Positions 12,996 to 21,534 of a DNA stretch of 64,000 nt are shown piece by piece. Under the pieces are notes generated by a model. That model worked only from the letters and a program-made list of their open reading frames with translations. It did no database searches and was not told the DNA's origin. Origin of the DNA: Belnapia moabensis DSM 16746 (lineage in GTDB: Bacteria; Pseudomonadota; Alphaproteobacteria; Acetobacterales; Acetobacteraceae); assembly GCF_000745835.1 (NCBI RefSeq), contig NZ_JQKB01000011.1:62001-126000 (forward strand), written 5' to 3'. The first letter of the stretch is position 1. The number at the start of each line of letters is the position of its first letter. The position numbers were made by a program, and so were the translations under genes.

Positions 12996-13086
12996 CTGCC
13001 CTCACCCCTGCTCCCATGCCTTGACAGGAAAGCCAGGCGGGCGCAACTGGACGTAACGGATAACCTACTGAAAAACAAGGAACCTT

Positions 13087-13108
13087 TGAACAGTTGAAGA
13101 CCTGTTCA
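13087..13108. promoter_or_regulatory. Candidate ArsR-family operator upstream of mntH
   Basis: TGAACAG, eight bases, CTGTTCA: a perfect 7-bp inverted repeat 24-45 bases upstream of the mntH ATG and about 90 bases from the arsR start. TGAACA half sites are typical of SmtB/ArsR operators, though the spacing here is wider than the classic 12-2-12 form. A consensus -35 hexamer TTGACA stands at 13021-13026, but I could not assign a matching -10. Confidence 0.6.
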
Positions 13109-13131
13109 GCCATCCGTGCGGGATTGGCCGC

Positions 13132-14439
13132 ATGCTGAGGCGGCCGCCCGAGGATCTCAGCCTGGCCGAGATGCATGCCAGCGTCCGCATCCCCAATGCC
13201 GCGGGGTGGCTGCGGCGGCTCGGCGCCTTCGTGGGACCGGGCTACCTCATCGCCGTCGGCTACATGGACCCCGGTAACTGGGCGACCGCGCTCGCCGGCG
13301 GCTCGGCCTTCGGCTACACGCTGCTCGCGGTGGCGCTGGCCTCCTCGCTGATGGCGATGCTGCTGCAGGCGCTCTGCGCCCGGATCGGCATCGCGACGGG
13401 GCGGGACCTGGCGCAGCTTTGCCGCGACCGCTTCCCCCGGCCGGTGAACCTGGTGCTCTGGGCGCTGGCGGAGGTCGCCATTTGCGCCACCGACCTCGCC
13501 GAGCTGATCGGCACGGCGATCGCCCTCAACCTGCTCTTCGGCATCCCGCTGCTGGCCGGAGTGGTGCTGACGGCGCTCGATGCGCTGCTGATCCTCTGGC
13601 TGCAGCACCGGGGCGTGCGCTGGCTGGAGGCGCTGGTGGCGGGGCTGATGTTCCTCGTCTTCGGCTGCTTCGCGGCGCAGATGGTGCTCGCCCAGCCGGA
13701 CTGGGCGGCGGTCTTCGCCGGCTATGTGCCGAGCGCCTCGATCGTCACCGACGAGCGGCAGCTCTACATCGCCATCGGCATCCTCGGGGCGACGGTGATG
13801 CCGCACAACCTCTACCTGCATACGGCGGTGGTGCAGTCGCGGGCCTATGGCGACGGGGTGGCGGACCGGCGCGAGGCGATCCGCTTCGCCACCATCGACA
13901 GCTCGGTGGCACTGACGCTGGCCCTGCTGGTCAACTCGGCGATCCTCATCACCGCGGCGGCGGTCTTCCATGCCGGGGGGCGGACCGAGGTGGCGGAGAT
14001 CCAGGAGGCCCATGAGCTGCTGGCGCCGATGGTCGGCACGGCGATGGCGGCCACCCTCTTCGCCGTGGCGCTGCTGGCTTGCGGGCTGAACGCGACCGTC
14101 ACCGCGACGCTGGCCGGGCAGGTGGTGATGGAGGGCTTCCTCGGCCTGCGCATGCCGCCGGTGCTGCGGCGGCTGGTGACGCGGCTGATCGCCATCGTCC
14201 CGGCGATCATCGTCACCTGGCTCTATGGCGAAAGCGGGACGGCGGAGCTGCTGGTCTTTTCCCAGGTGGTGCTTTGCCTGCAACTGCCCTTCGCCGTGAT
14301 ACCGTTGATGCTCTTCGCCGGGGATAAGACGCGGCTCGGGCCGCAGGCGGCGCCGCGCTGGCAGGTGGTGCTGGGCTGGGCGAGCACGGTCGTCATCGTG
14401 GCGATGAACCTGAAGCTGCTCTGGGACTTCGCCGGGTAG
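13132..14439 (+). CDS. mntH: Nramp-family Mn(II)/Fe(II) transporter MntH
   Basis: 435 aa proton-coupled divalent metal importer with about 11 membrane segments. The TM1 motif DPGN is at residues 46-49 and the TM6 motif MPHN at 223-226, whose methionine favours transition metals over Ca/Mg. Cytoplasmic membrane. ATG 13132 is used; ATG 13171 (MHASVRIPN) is a plausible alternative, and neither has a strong ribosome site. Divergent from an ArsR/SmtB-type sensor and preceded by a candidate operator. Converges on a LysR gene. Confidence 0.93.
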   Translation: MLRRPPEDLSLAEMHASVRIPNAAGWLRRLGAFVGPGYLIAVGYMDPGNWATALAGGSAFGYTLLAVALASSLMAMLLQALCARIGIATGRDLAQLCRDRFPRPVNLVLWALAEVAICATDLAELIGTAIALNLLFGIPLLAGVVLTALDALLILWLQHRGVRWLEALVAGLMFLVFGCFAAQMVLAQPDWAAVFAGYVPSASIVTDERQLYIAIGILGATVMPHNLYLHTAVVQSRAYGDGVADRREAIRFATIDSSVALTLALLVNSAILITAAAVFHAGGRTEVAEIQEAHELLAPMVGTAMAATLFAVALLACGLNATVTATLAGQVVMEGFLGLRMPPVLRRLVTRLIAIVPAIIVTWLYGESGTAELLVFSQVVLCLQLPFAVIPLMLFAGDKTRLGPQAAPRWQVVLGWASTVVIVAMNLKLLWDFAG

Positions 14440-14462
14440 GGCGAATTCCTGATCGGATTGGT

Positions 14463-14478
14463 TTGCCCGACCGGGCAA
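14463..14478. terminator. Small stem-loop between convergent mntH and LysR gene
   Basis: TTGCCC, loop GACC, GGGCAA: a 6-bp perfect stem 24 bases after the mntH stop and 53 bases beyond the LysR stop. No T-run on either side, so a terminator role is only suggested by position. Confidence 0.3.
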
Positions 14479-14530
14479 TGGGTCGAGGCGGGGCCTGTGA
14501 GCCGGCGCGAACGGAGCCCGGCCCGGCTGC

Positions 14531-15424
14531 TCAGCCGCGGTGGCGCAGCGCCTCGACGAGCAGGGCGAAGGCCGGTGTCGGCTGGCGTCGGCTCGGGTAG
14601 TAGAGGTGGTAGCCGGGAAAGGGCGGGCACCAGTCCTCCAGCACCCGGACCAGCCGTCCCTCCGCGATCGGCGCCTGCACCTGGTCCTCGAAGATGCAGG
14701 CGAGGCCGAGGCCGGCCAGCGCGGCCTTGACGAGAAGCGGAGCGGTGTTGACCACCAGCGGCCCGTCCACCCGGACCCGCACCTCCCGCCGGTCCTGCTC
14801 CAGCTCCCAGGCATAGAGGCCGCCGAGGGTCGGCAGGCGCAGGTTGATGCAGGCATGCCCGGTGAGGTCCTGCGGCGTCGTCGGCCTGCCTCGTTGGGCG
14901 AGATAGGCGGGGGTGCCGACCACGGCCATGCGCAGGTCCGGCCCGATGCGCACCGAGACCATGTCCTGCGCCACCTGCTCGCCGAGGCGGATTCCGGCAT
15001 CGTACCGGCCGGCCACGATGTCGGTCAGGCTGTTATCGACATCGATCTCGACCTTGATGTCCGGGTAGCCGGGCAGCAGGCGCTCGAGGACGGGCCAGAG
15101 CAGCGTCTCGGCCGCATGCTCGCCGGCCGTGATGCGGATGGTGCCGGCGGGCGTCTCGCGTAGGGCGGTGAGGGCGGCCAGCGTCCGGTCGATGGCGTCG
15201 AAGGCCGGGCCGAGCGTGCCGAGCAGGCGCTCGCCCGCCTCGGTCGGCGCGACGCTGCGGGTGGTGCGGGTCAGCAGGCGGAGGCCGAGGCGTTCCTCGA
15301 GCCCGCGGATGGCGTGGCTCAGCGCCGATGGCGACAGGCCTAGCCGCGCGGCGGCGCGGGTGAAGCTCCGCTCCCGTGCCACGGCGAGGAAGGCGTGCAG
15401 GTCGTGGACGCTGTCCCGCGGCAT
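14531..15424 (-). CDS. LysR-family transcriptional regulator
   Basis: 297 aa, full length. N-terminal winged helix with SFTRAAARLGLSPSALSHAIRGLEERLGLRLLTRTTRSV (residues 20-57, typical LysR) and a C-terminal periplasmic-binding-like effector domain (from about residue 90). It resembles the group with IRITAGEHAAETLLWPVL. Divergent from a cupin gene with an 81-bp gap holding ATGA/TCAT inverted pairs, so it probably regulates the cupin-SDR pair; the effector is unknown. Confidence 0.9.
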   Translation of the reverse strand: MPRDSVHDLHAFLAVARERSFTRAAARLGLSPSALSHAIRGLEERLGLRLLTRTTRSVAPTEAGERLLGTLGPAFDAIDRTLAALTALRETPAGTIRITAGEHAAETLLWPVLERLLPGYPDIKVEIDVDNSLTDIVAGRYDAGIRLGEQVAQDMVSVRIGPDLRMAVVGTPAYLAQRGRPTTPQDLTGHACINLRLPTLGGLYAWELEQDRREVRVRVDGPLVVNTAPLLVKAALAGLGLACIFEDQVQAPIAEGRLVRVLEDWCPPFPGYHLYYPSRRQPTPAFALLVEALRHRG

Positions 15425-15505
15425 TGATGAACCTGGCTCATGACCTCATGCCGCTTTTGCCAGCTAATCGGGGGTAATCCCAGCGCCTAGCTTCCCGATC
15501 GACGC

Positions 15506-15919
15506 ATGATGAGGAGACAGGTGGTGGAGATCAGGCGCGCGGGCTCGCAGCCCTCCGGCAAGGGGCCGGCCGAGTGGTTCACCGGCACGGTACGGATCGA
15601 CCCGCTGTTCAGCCCGCCCGACCCGGCGCGGGTGGCGGGTGCCCTCGTCACCTTCGAGCCGGGGGCACGGACCGCCTGGCATACGCATCCGCTCGGCCAA
15701 ACGCTGATCGTCACCGCGGGCTGCGGCCGGGTGCAGCGCGAGGGCGGCCCGGTGGAGGAGATCCGGCCGGGCGACGTGGTGTGGTTCCCGCCCGGCGAGC
15801 GGCATTGGCACGGCGCCGCGCCGGCGACGGCGATGAGCCATATCGCCATCCAGGAGAAGCTCGACGGCAGCGCCGTCACCTGGATGGAGCAGGTCAGCGA
15901 CGAGCAGTACGGAGCCTAG
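15506..15919 (+). CDS. Cupin-domain protein
   Basis: 137 aa single cupin. Motif 1 [20 protein letters not shown] (about residues 53-72) and motif 2 [16 protein letters not shown] (about 91-106) supply His and Gln metal ligands. Similar to small cupins found next to SDRs, including the manganese hydroxynitrile-lyase-like group, but substrate cannot be told. Alternative start: the second codon is also ATG. The SDR gene follows after 4 bp, suggesting one transcript and a shared small-molecule pathway. Confidence 0.82.
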   Translation: MMRRQVVEIRRAGSQPSGKGPAEWFTGTVRIDPLFSPPDPARVAGALVTFEPGARTAWHTHPLGQTLIVTAGCGRVQREGGPVEEIRPGDVVWFPPGERHWHGAAPATAMSHIAIQEKLDGSAVTWMEQVSDEQYGA

Positions 15920-15923
15920 GGCG

Positions 15924-16694
15924 ATGACGCAGCGAGACGGGACCCTGGCGGGGAAGGTCGCCTTCGTGACCGGGGCGGCGAACGGCATCGGGCGGGCCAC
16001 GGCGCTGGCCTTCGCCCGCGAGGGCGCCAGCGTGGCGGTCACCGATGTGGCGGATGAGGGCAACCGGGAGACGGCTCGGATGATCGAGGCGCTCGGCGGC
16101 CGGGCGCTCGCCCTCCGCTGCGACGTGGCGCGGGCGGCGGATATCGAAGCCGCCCTCGCCGCGGCGGCCGAGGCCTTCGGGCGGGTCGACATCGCCTTCA
16201 ACAATGCCGGAATCGAGCAGCCGATCCGGGCGACGGCGGAGATCGGCGAGGAGGAGTGGGACAGGATCCACCGCATCGACCTCCGCGGCGTGTTTCTCTG
16301 CATGAAGCACGAGATCGCGCTGATGCTGCGGCAGGGGGGCGGTGCGATCGTCAACACCTCATCCGGTGCGGGGGTGAAGGGCTTCGCGGGACAGGCGGCC
16401 TATGTGGCGGCGAAGCACGGCGTCATCGGGCTGACGAAGTCGGCGGCGCTCGACTATGCAGCGTCGGGAATCCGGGTGAATGCGGTCTGCCCCGGCATCA
16501 TCGACACGCCGATGATGCAGCGCTTCGCCGGCGGCACGGAAGCGGGGCAGCAGAGGGTGATTGCGCAGGAGCCGGTCGGGCGGATGGGCCGGCCGGAGGA
16601 GATCGCCGAGGCGGTGCTCTGGCTGTGCTCGGATGCGGCGGGCTTCGTGACCGGGCTCGCCATGGTGGTCGATGGCGGGCAGACGGTGGGCTGA
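15924..16694 (+). CDS. SDR-family oxidoreductase
   Basis: 256 aa classical short-chain dehydrogenase/reductase. Cofactor motif TGAANGIG (residues 16-23), NNAG at about 93-96, catalytic serine in NTSSGAG and YVAAK (Y-x3-K) near residue 158, and the C-terminal VDGGQTVG. An aspartate at the end of beta-2 (VTDVAD) favours NAD(H). Lies 4 bp after the cupin gene, with a LysR regulator divergent from the pair. Substrate unknown. Confidence 0.9.
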   Translation: MTQRDGTLAGKVAFVTGAANGIGRATALAFAREGASVAVTDVADEGNRETARMIEALGGRALALRCDVARAADIEAALAAAAEAFGRVDIAFNNAGIEQPIRATAEIGEEEWDRIHRIDLRGVFLCMKHEIALMLRQGGGAIVNTSSGAGVKGFAGQAAYVAAKHGVIGLTKSAALDYAASGIRVNAVCPGIIDTPMMQRFAGGTEAGQQRVIAQEPVGRMGRPEEIAEAVLWLCSDAAGFVTGLAMVVDGGQTVG

Positions 16695-16727
16695 CGGCGG
16701 TGGGCGGCGGCGGTTAGCCTGCCGCCC

Positions 16728-17384
16728 ATGCGCTGGCTCCTGCTCTGCCTGATCCTCCTCGCCGGCCCGGCCCGGGCGCAGGACGACCCGTGGACGGCGT
16801 GCCGGCGCGCCATCGCCGCCGCCGAGCGCGGCTCCGGCCTGCCGCCGGGGCTGCTGCTGGCGATCGCGCTGGTCGAGACCGGGCGGGGCGATGCGCGGAC
16901 TGGCCGCTTCGAGCCCTGGCCCTGGAGCTGGAATGCCGCGGGCGAGGGTCATGCCGAGCCGACGCGGGAGGCGGCCGTCGCCGCGGTGTCGGGCCTGCTG
17001 GCGAGGGGGCAGCGCTCGGTCGATATCGGCTGCATGCAGGTGAACCTGTTCTACCATCCGGAGGCCTTCCCTGGCGTGGCGGAGGGGTTCGATCCGGCGA
17101 CGAATGTGCGCTACGCGGTGCGCTTCCTGCTGGAGCTGCGGGGGCGGACGGGGAATTGGGCGGAGGCCATTGCGCAATACCACTCGGCCGACCCGGAGCG
17201 CAGGGCGGGGTATCAGCGGCGGGTGGTTCTGGCGCGGCTCGGGGCAGCCTGGGCGAAGGGGGGCAGCGTCCCCCTCCCCGCCCGCAGCCTGGCCGGGCTC
17301 TGCGCGCCGGGGCGGCAGCCGGCGCTCGTCATCCGGCGGGGCGGTGGCGGGGTGAGGCCGAGGGTCGCCTGCGGCCGGGGTTGA
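16728..17384 (+). CDS. Secreted lytic transglycosylase (SLT domain)
   Basis: 218 aa. A signal peptide (cleavage near ARA-QDD, residue 18) is followed by an SLT-type domain: the catalytic glutamate in IALVETGRGD (about residue 49), the RSVDIGCMQVNLFYHP block and AIAQYHSAD. Predicted to cut peptidoglycan in the periplasm with 1,6-anhydro-MurNAc formation, as in small VirB1/LtgG-like enzymes. The C-terminal 40 residues are low-complexity and rich in Arg/Gly. Starts 33 bp after the SDR gene; converges on the ABC exporter gene. Confidence 0.87.
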   Translation: MRWLLLCLILLAGPARAQDDPWTACRRAIAAAERGSGLPPGLLLAIALVETGRGDARTGRFEPWPWSWNAAGEGHAEPTREAAVAAVSGLLARGQRSVDIGCMQVNLFYHPEAFPGVAEGFDPATNVRYAVRFLLELRGRTGNWAEAIAQYHSADPERRAGYQRRVVLARLGAAWAKGGSVPLPARSLAGLCAPGRQPALVIRRGGGGVRPRVACGRG

Positions 17385-17391
17385 TCCGGCG

Positions 17392-19125
17392 TCAGGTCGA
17401 GGCCAGGCGCTCCGGGCCGAATTGTGCCTCGTGCAGCGAGCGGTAGGCGCCCCGGCCGGCGAGCAGCTCGGCATGGGTGCCCTGCTCGGCGATCCCCTCC
17501 CCGGTCACGACCAGGATGCGGTCCGCCCCGCGGATGGTCGCCAGGCGATGGGCGATGATGAAGGTGGTGCGGCCCTCGGCTAGCTCGGCGAGCGAGGCCT
17601 GGATGGCGCGTTCCGTCTCGGTGTCGAGGGCGCTGGTCGCCTCGTCGAGGATGAGGACAGGCGGGTTGCGCAGGAAGACGCGGGCGATGGCGAGGCGCTG
17701 CTTCTGGCCACCGGAGAGGCGGACGCCGCGCTCGCCGACCGGGGTGTCGAGCCCCTGGGGCAGCTCGGCGATGAGCCCGTCGAGCCGGGCGCGGCGGGCG
17801 GCCTCGGCGATGGCGGCGTCGGAGGCGCCGAGGCAGCCATAGGCGATGTTCTCTCGAATGGTCCCGGCGAAGAGGAAGACATCCTGCTGCACGATGCCGA
17901 TCTGGCCGCGCAGGCTGGCGAGGGTGATGTCGCGGATGTCGATGCCGTCGATGGTGATGCGGCCGCTCCAAGGCTCGTAGAAGCGCGGGAGCAAGGAGCA
18001 GAGCGTCGTCTTCCCAGCGCCGGAGGGGCCGACCAGCGCGACCGTCGTGCCGGGCGCGACGTCGAGGTCGATGCCGCAGAGCACGGGACGGCCGGGGGCG
18101 TAGCCGAAGGTCACGCCCTCGTAGCGGATGGCGCCGCGGAGGCCGGGGGCCGGGCGGGCGCCGGGGCGGTCGGCGATCTCGGCCGGCTGTGCCATCAGTT
18201 CCAGGTAGCTGCGGAAGCCGGCGATGCCCTTCGGGTAGGTCTCGATCACCGCGTTGATCTTCTCGAGCGGCCGGTAGAAGACGCCCACCAGCAGCAGGAA
18301 CGCGACGAAATCGCCGACCGACAGCGCGCCGCGGGTGATCAGCACCGCGCCGGCGAGCATGACGGCGAGCTGGACCAGGCGCATGCCGAGGTAGTTGAGC
18401 GTCTGGCTCGCCGCCATGATGCGGTAGGCGTCGAGCTTGGTGCGGCGGTAGCGGTCGTTGTCGGCGGCGAAGAGGGCGCGCTCATGCGCCTCGTTGGCGA
18501 AGGCCTTGACCACGCGGATGCCGCCGACGGCCTCCTCGATCCGGGCGTTGAAGGCGCCGACCCGGCCAAATTGCGCCTGCCAGTTCCGCGTCATCCGCCC
18601 GCCGTAGCGCGCGACCACCAGGCCCACCGCCGGGACGATCAGCGCCGTCAGCAGGGCGAGCACCGGGTTGACCCAGAGCATCAGGGCGAAGGCGCCGAGG
18701 AAGGTCAGCAGCGCGATCAGCAGGTCTTCCGGACCGTGATGCGCGACCTCGCCGATATCCTCGAGGTTCTTGGTGAGCTGGCCGACCAGATGGCCGGTCT
18801 TGCCCTGGTCGAAGAAGCGGTGGGAGAGGCTCAGCAGGTGGTCGAAGGCGCGGCGGCGCAGCTCCGTCTCGATGGCGATGCCGAGCACATGGCCCCAATA
18901 AGTGACAATCGCCATCAGCGCGGCATTCGCCGCATAGACCGAGAGCAGCGCCAGCACGGCCAGCAGGATCAGTTGCATATCGCCGACCGGGAGCAGCCGG
19001 TCGATGAAGGCGCGCACGGCGATGGGGAAGCCGAGCTCCAGCATGCCCGAGAGGGCAGCGCAGCCGAAGTCGAGCGCCACTAGCCGGAGATGCGGCCGGT
19101 AGCAGGCGAGGAACTGACGCAGCAT
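17392..19125 (-). CDS. ABC exporter, fused permease and ATPase (MsbA-like)
   Basis: 577 aa half-transporter working as a homodimer in the cytoplasmic membrane. Six membrane segments (residues ~15-300) with the ABC membrane-domain motif RFFDQGKTGHLVGQLT, then the ATPase: Walker A GPSGAGKTT near residue 370, Q-loop IVQQDVFLF, signature LSGGQKQR, Walker B VLILDEATSALD and the H-loop IIAHRLATI. Probably exports lipids or drugs. It follows a lipid-type methyltransferase gene by 9 bp, consistent with an envelope-lipid role, but the substrate is not determined. Confidence 0.92.
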   Translation of the reverse strand: MLRQFLACYRPHLRLVALDFGCAALSGMLELGFPIAVRAFIDRLLPVGDMQLILLAVLALLSVYAANAALMAIVTYWGHVLGIAIETELRRRAFDHLLSLSHRFFDQGKTGHLVGQLTKNLEDIGEVAHHGPEDLLIALLTFLGAFALMLWVNPVLALLTALIVPAVGLVVARYGGRMTRNWQAQFGRVGAFNARIEEAVGGIRVVKAFANEAHERALFAADNDRYRRTKLDAYRIMAASQTLNYLGMRLVQLAVMLAGAVLITRGALSVGDFVAFLLLVGVFYRPLEKINAVIETYPKGIAGFRSYLELMAQPAEIADRPGARPAPGLRGAIRYEGVTFGYAPGRPVLCGIDLDVAPGTTVALVGPSGAGKTTLCSLLPRFYEPWSGRITIDGIDIRDITLASLRGQIGIVQQDVFLFAGTIRENIAYGCLGASDAAIAEAARRARLDGLIAELPQGLDTPVGERGVRLSGGQKQRLAIARVFLRNPPVLILDEATSALDTETERAIQASLAELAEGRTTFIIAHRLATIRGADRILVVTGEGIAEQGTHAELLAGRGAYRSLHEAQFGPERLAST

Positions 19126-19134
19126 GGGCGGGCC

Positions 19135-19821
19135 TCAGCCCTGGTTCGGCACCCGCACCAGGGTGAAGAGGCCGAAGGGCGGGCAGGACTCGATCTCGGC
19201 GGCCTGGTGCGGGTCGTCCAGCAGGTCGGTCAGGGCGAAGTCCGGGTGCCAGCCGAGCACGCGGGAGAGCGGCGCCAAGGTCCGCTCGGCCCACCAGCGG
19301 AGACCGCCTTCCGCTGCAAAATGGTTGACGAAGAGCAACTCGCCGCCAGGGCGGACGACGCGGCGCATCTCGCGGAACAGGCGACGGGCATCGGGCACCA
19401 CGGTCGCGGTGAACATGGCGACGGCGATGTCGAAGCTGCCATCCTCGAAGGCCATGGACTCGGCATCCATCTCGAGCAGGCCGGTGACGTTGCCGAGGCG
19501 CTCCTTGGCGACGCGGTCGCGGGCGCGGCGGAGCATGTCGCTCGAGAGGTCGATGCCGACGACCTGCTTGCGCTTTTCGTAGAGCGGCAGGGCGAGGCCG
19601 GTGCCGACGCCGACCTCCAGCACCCGGTCGCCCGGCAGGCGGTTGGCGGCAGCAACGGCGCGACGGCGGCCGGCGCCGGAGACGCCGCCGAAGACCTCGT
19701 CGTAGACGCCAGCCCAGCGGCGATAGGCGTCGCGCACCGCGCCGGCGTCCAGCGCCGCCCGCGGATGCGGGTCGCGGTCGATCTGCTTGTGGTGGGGCTG
19801 TTCCAGCCTGGCGTGAGAAAT
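19135..19821 (-). CDS. Class I SAM-dependent methyltransferase, PmtA-like, apparent ATT start
   Basis: 228 aa from the proposed start. Motif I VLEVGVGTGLALPLY, motif post-I VVGIDLSSDML, and later VAMFTATVVPDARRLFREMRRVVRPGGELLFVNHF identify a Rossmann methyltransferase close to phosphatidylethanolamine N-methyltransferases. There is no ATG, GTG or TTG near the conserved N-terminus. GGAG sits nine bases upstream of an ATT (19821-19819), which would give MSHARLEQPHHKQIDRD. The nearest canonical start is TTG at 19878, with no ribosome site seen. Start assignment is uncertain; coding is clear. Probably co-transcribed with the ABC exporter. Confidence 0.85.
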   Translation of the reverse strand: MSHARLEQPHHKQIDRDPHPRAALDAGAVRDAYRRWAGVYDEVFGGVSGAGRRRAVAAANRLPGDRVLEVGVGTGLALPLYEKRKQVVGIDLSSDMLRRARDRVAKERLGNVTGLLEMDAESMAFEDGSFDIAVAMFTATVVPDARRLFREMRRVVRPGGELLFVNHFAAEGGLRWWAERTLAPLSRVLGWHPDFALTDLLDDPHQAAEIESCPPFGLFTLVRVPNQG

Positions 19822-19924
19822 GACCCGGCTCTCCTCGGTCGAGGCCCATGCGCTAGACCAAGCGCGACTGGGACGCAAGCGGGGGCCGGGGTCGAAGGTT
19901 CCGGATGAAACCTCTGTTGATCGA

Positions 19925-20791
19925 TCAAGCCGGCTTCCGATCCGGCAGGGCAACCAGGATGCCGCCCAGGGCGATGACCACGCCGCCGAGCAGGGTCCAG
20001 CCATCCGGCCAGTCGCCGAAGACGAGGATACCGGAGAGGCTCGCCCAGAGCAGCTGGGTATAGGAGAGCGGCGCCAGCAGGCTGACCGGGGCGCGAGCGT
20101 AGGCCAGCACCAGCAGCCCGTGGCCGAGCGCACCGAACAGGCCGAGCAGCATCAGCAACGGCCAGTCGAGGGCGGGCGGCCAGATCCAGAAGAAGGGTTG
20201 GACCAGCGTCGTCACCACGCAGCCGGCGAAGCCGGTATGCAGGATGGTGGTGCGCGGGTCGTCGATCGAGGCCAGCTTGCGCGTCAGGATCTGGTAGACG
20301 GCGAACATGCAGGCGGTGCCGAGCGGCAGGATGGCGGCCCAGTGCGGCGGCTCGGCGCCGGTGAGAAAGGGTGGGCGGAGCGCCACCATCACACCCCCGA
20401 GGCCGATGGCGACGCCGGCCCAGCGCCGCGCGCTCACCCGCTCGCGCAGCCAGAGGGCGGCGAGCGCCACGGTCAGCAGGGGCGAGGCGAAGCCGATGGC
20501 GGTCGCATCCGCGAGCGGCAGGTAGGGCAGCGCCGAGGAGAACATGAGGTTGGCGCCCGCCAGCATCAGGCTGCGCGCGGCCTGCATCCCCGGCGCGCGG
20601 GAGCGCCAGGGCAGCCGTCCCATCGTCAGGCGGAAGAGCAGGGCGACGGCGATCAGGCTGAAGAGGAAGCGGGCCCACATCAGCTGCGGCACGGCGTAGA
20701 AGGCGGTCATCACCTTCAGCAGCGTGTCCATGCAGACGAAGACGGCGAGGGCCGCGACCTGCAGGAGAAGCCCGGCGAGCCAGCCACTCAT
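19925..20791 (-). CDS. EamA/DMT-superfamily membrane transporter
   Basis: 288 aa with ten predicted membrane segments in two EamA repeats (residues ~5-140 and 150-285). Motifs such as LPLADATAIGFASPLLTVALAALWLRERV are typical of the RhaT/S-adenosylmethionine carrier-like DMT group. Likely moves small metabolites across the cytoplasmic membrane; substrate unknown. Followed on the same strand by the PmtA-like gene after about 100 bp. Confidence 0.9.
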   Translation of the reverse strand: MSGWLAGLLLQVAALAVFVCMDTLLKVMTAFYAVPQLMWARFLFSLIAVALLFRLTMGRLPWRSRAPGMQAARSLMLAGANLMFSSALPYLPLADATAIGFASPLLTVALAALWLRERVSARRWAGVAIGLGGVMVALRPPFLTGAEPPHWAAILPLGTACMFAVYQILTRKLASIDDPRTTILHTGFAGCVVTTLVQPFFWIWPPALDWPLLMLLGLFGALGHGLLVLAYARAPVSLLAPLSYTQLLWASLSGILVFGDWPDGWTLLGGVVIALGGILVALPDRKPA

Positions 20792-20894
20792 CGGCTGGCG
20801 ATTAGGATGAACATTTCGTCAGGATCGCTGGGCAGGGCTCGCTTGGCAACCATCCCGAGCCCTGACGCGGCTTTGCCGCGGCAGGGATGCAAGA

Positions 20895-20930
20895 CGCGGG
20901 GCCGTGGGCGCCCTCACCGGGGCCCCCGCG
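20895..20930 (-). terminator. GC-rich stem-loop downstream of gcrA
   Basis: GCGGGGCC and GGCCCCCGC pair across a 17-base loop, 28-63 bases past the gcrA stop; on the minus strand GTCTTGC follows. One base is bulged and the T-run is weak, so this is a possible rather than certain terminator. Confidence 0.4.
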
Positions 20931-20957
20931 GCAACGCGAAGCATTGTCGTGGGGAGT

Positions 20958-21404
20958 TTACGCCGCATCCTCGCGCCGGTCGCGGGCCTTCACATAGGCG
21001 ACGGAGGCATGCTCCTGGCAGTAGGGCTTGCCGGTCAGCGCATCGCCCGAGCAGAAGCGGAATTCCGGCGTGCCCGGCTCGCCGAGCGGCCAGCAGCAGG
21101 TCCGCGCCGAGACGCGCTGGAAGGGGCGCACCACGGCGGCAGGCGGGGAGGCCGGCTGCTCCAGGCGGCGGAGCGGCGCGGCGTCACGGACCGGTGGAGT
21201 GGTGCGGCGTGGCTGCGCGGCGCGTTCGCCATCGGCTTCGGCCTCGCGGCGGATGGGGCTCGGTCGGGCATCAAGGTTGAGGCGATGGGCCTTGCCAACG
21301 ACCGCGTTCTTGGAGATGCCCATGCGCCGGCCGATCTCGGCGGTGGAGTGACCCTCCGCCCAATAGGCGCGGAGTTGGTCGATAGCCTCTGCCGTCCACT
21401 CCAT
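20958..21404 (-). CDS. gcrA: GcrA cell-cycle regulator
   Basis: 148 aa. The N-terminal helix-turn-helix WTAEAIDQLRAYWAEGHSTAEIGRRMGISKNAVVGKAHRLNL and the C-terminal Cys/His block TCCWPLGEPGTPEFRFC...PYCQEHASVAY are diagnostic of GcrA, an alphaproteobacterial factor that binds sigma-70 holoenzyme and activates promoters with CcrM-methylated GANTC sites. The middle (residues ~55-95) is a disordered Arg/Pro linker. A good lineage marker. Upstream lies an inverted repeat (21425-21459). Confidence 0.95.
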   Translation of the reverse strand: MEWTAEAIDQLRAYWAEGHSTAEIGRRMGISKNAVVGKAHRLNLDARPSPIRREAEADGERAAQPRRTTPPVRDAAPLRRLEQPASPPAAVVRPFQRVSARTCCWPLGEPGTPEFRFCSGDALTGKPYCQEHASVAYVKARDRREDAA

Positions 21405-21424
21405 GTGGTTCTCCCCTAGCCCGG

Positions 21425-21459
21425 CCTACCAGATATGGTCGTCTACTAGATACGGTAGG
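21425..21459. repeat. Inverted repeat in the gcrA upstream region
   Basis: CCTACC and GGTAGG are separated by 23 AT-richer bases that include GATATGG and GATACGG. It lies 21-55 bases upstream of the gcrA ATG and may be an operator or part of the promoter. No known binding site is recognised. Confidence 0.25.
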
Positions 21460-21534
21460 ATATCGCGCAGGGGCACCACAAGTTCTGGCCGGTCGTCGCG
21501 CCTGTGAATCCTGTGGAAAAGCGTCGTTTCGGCC

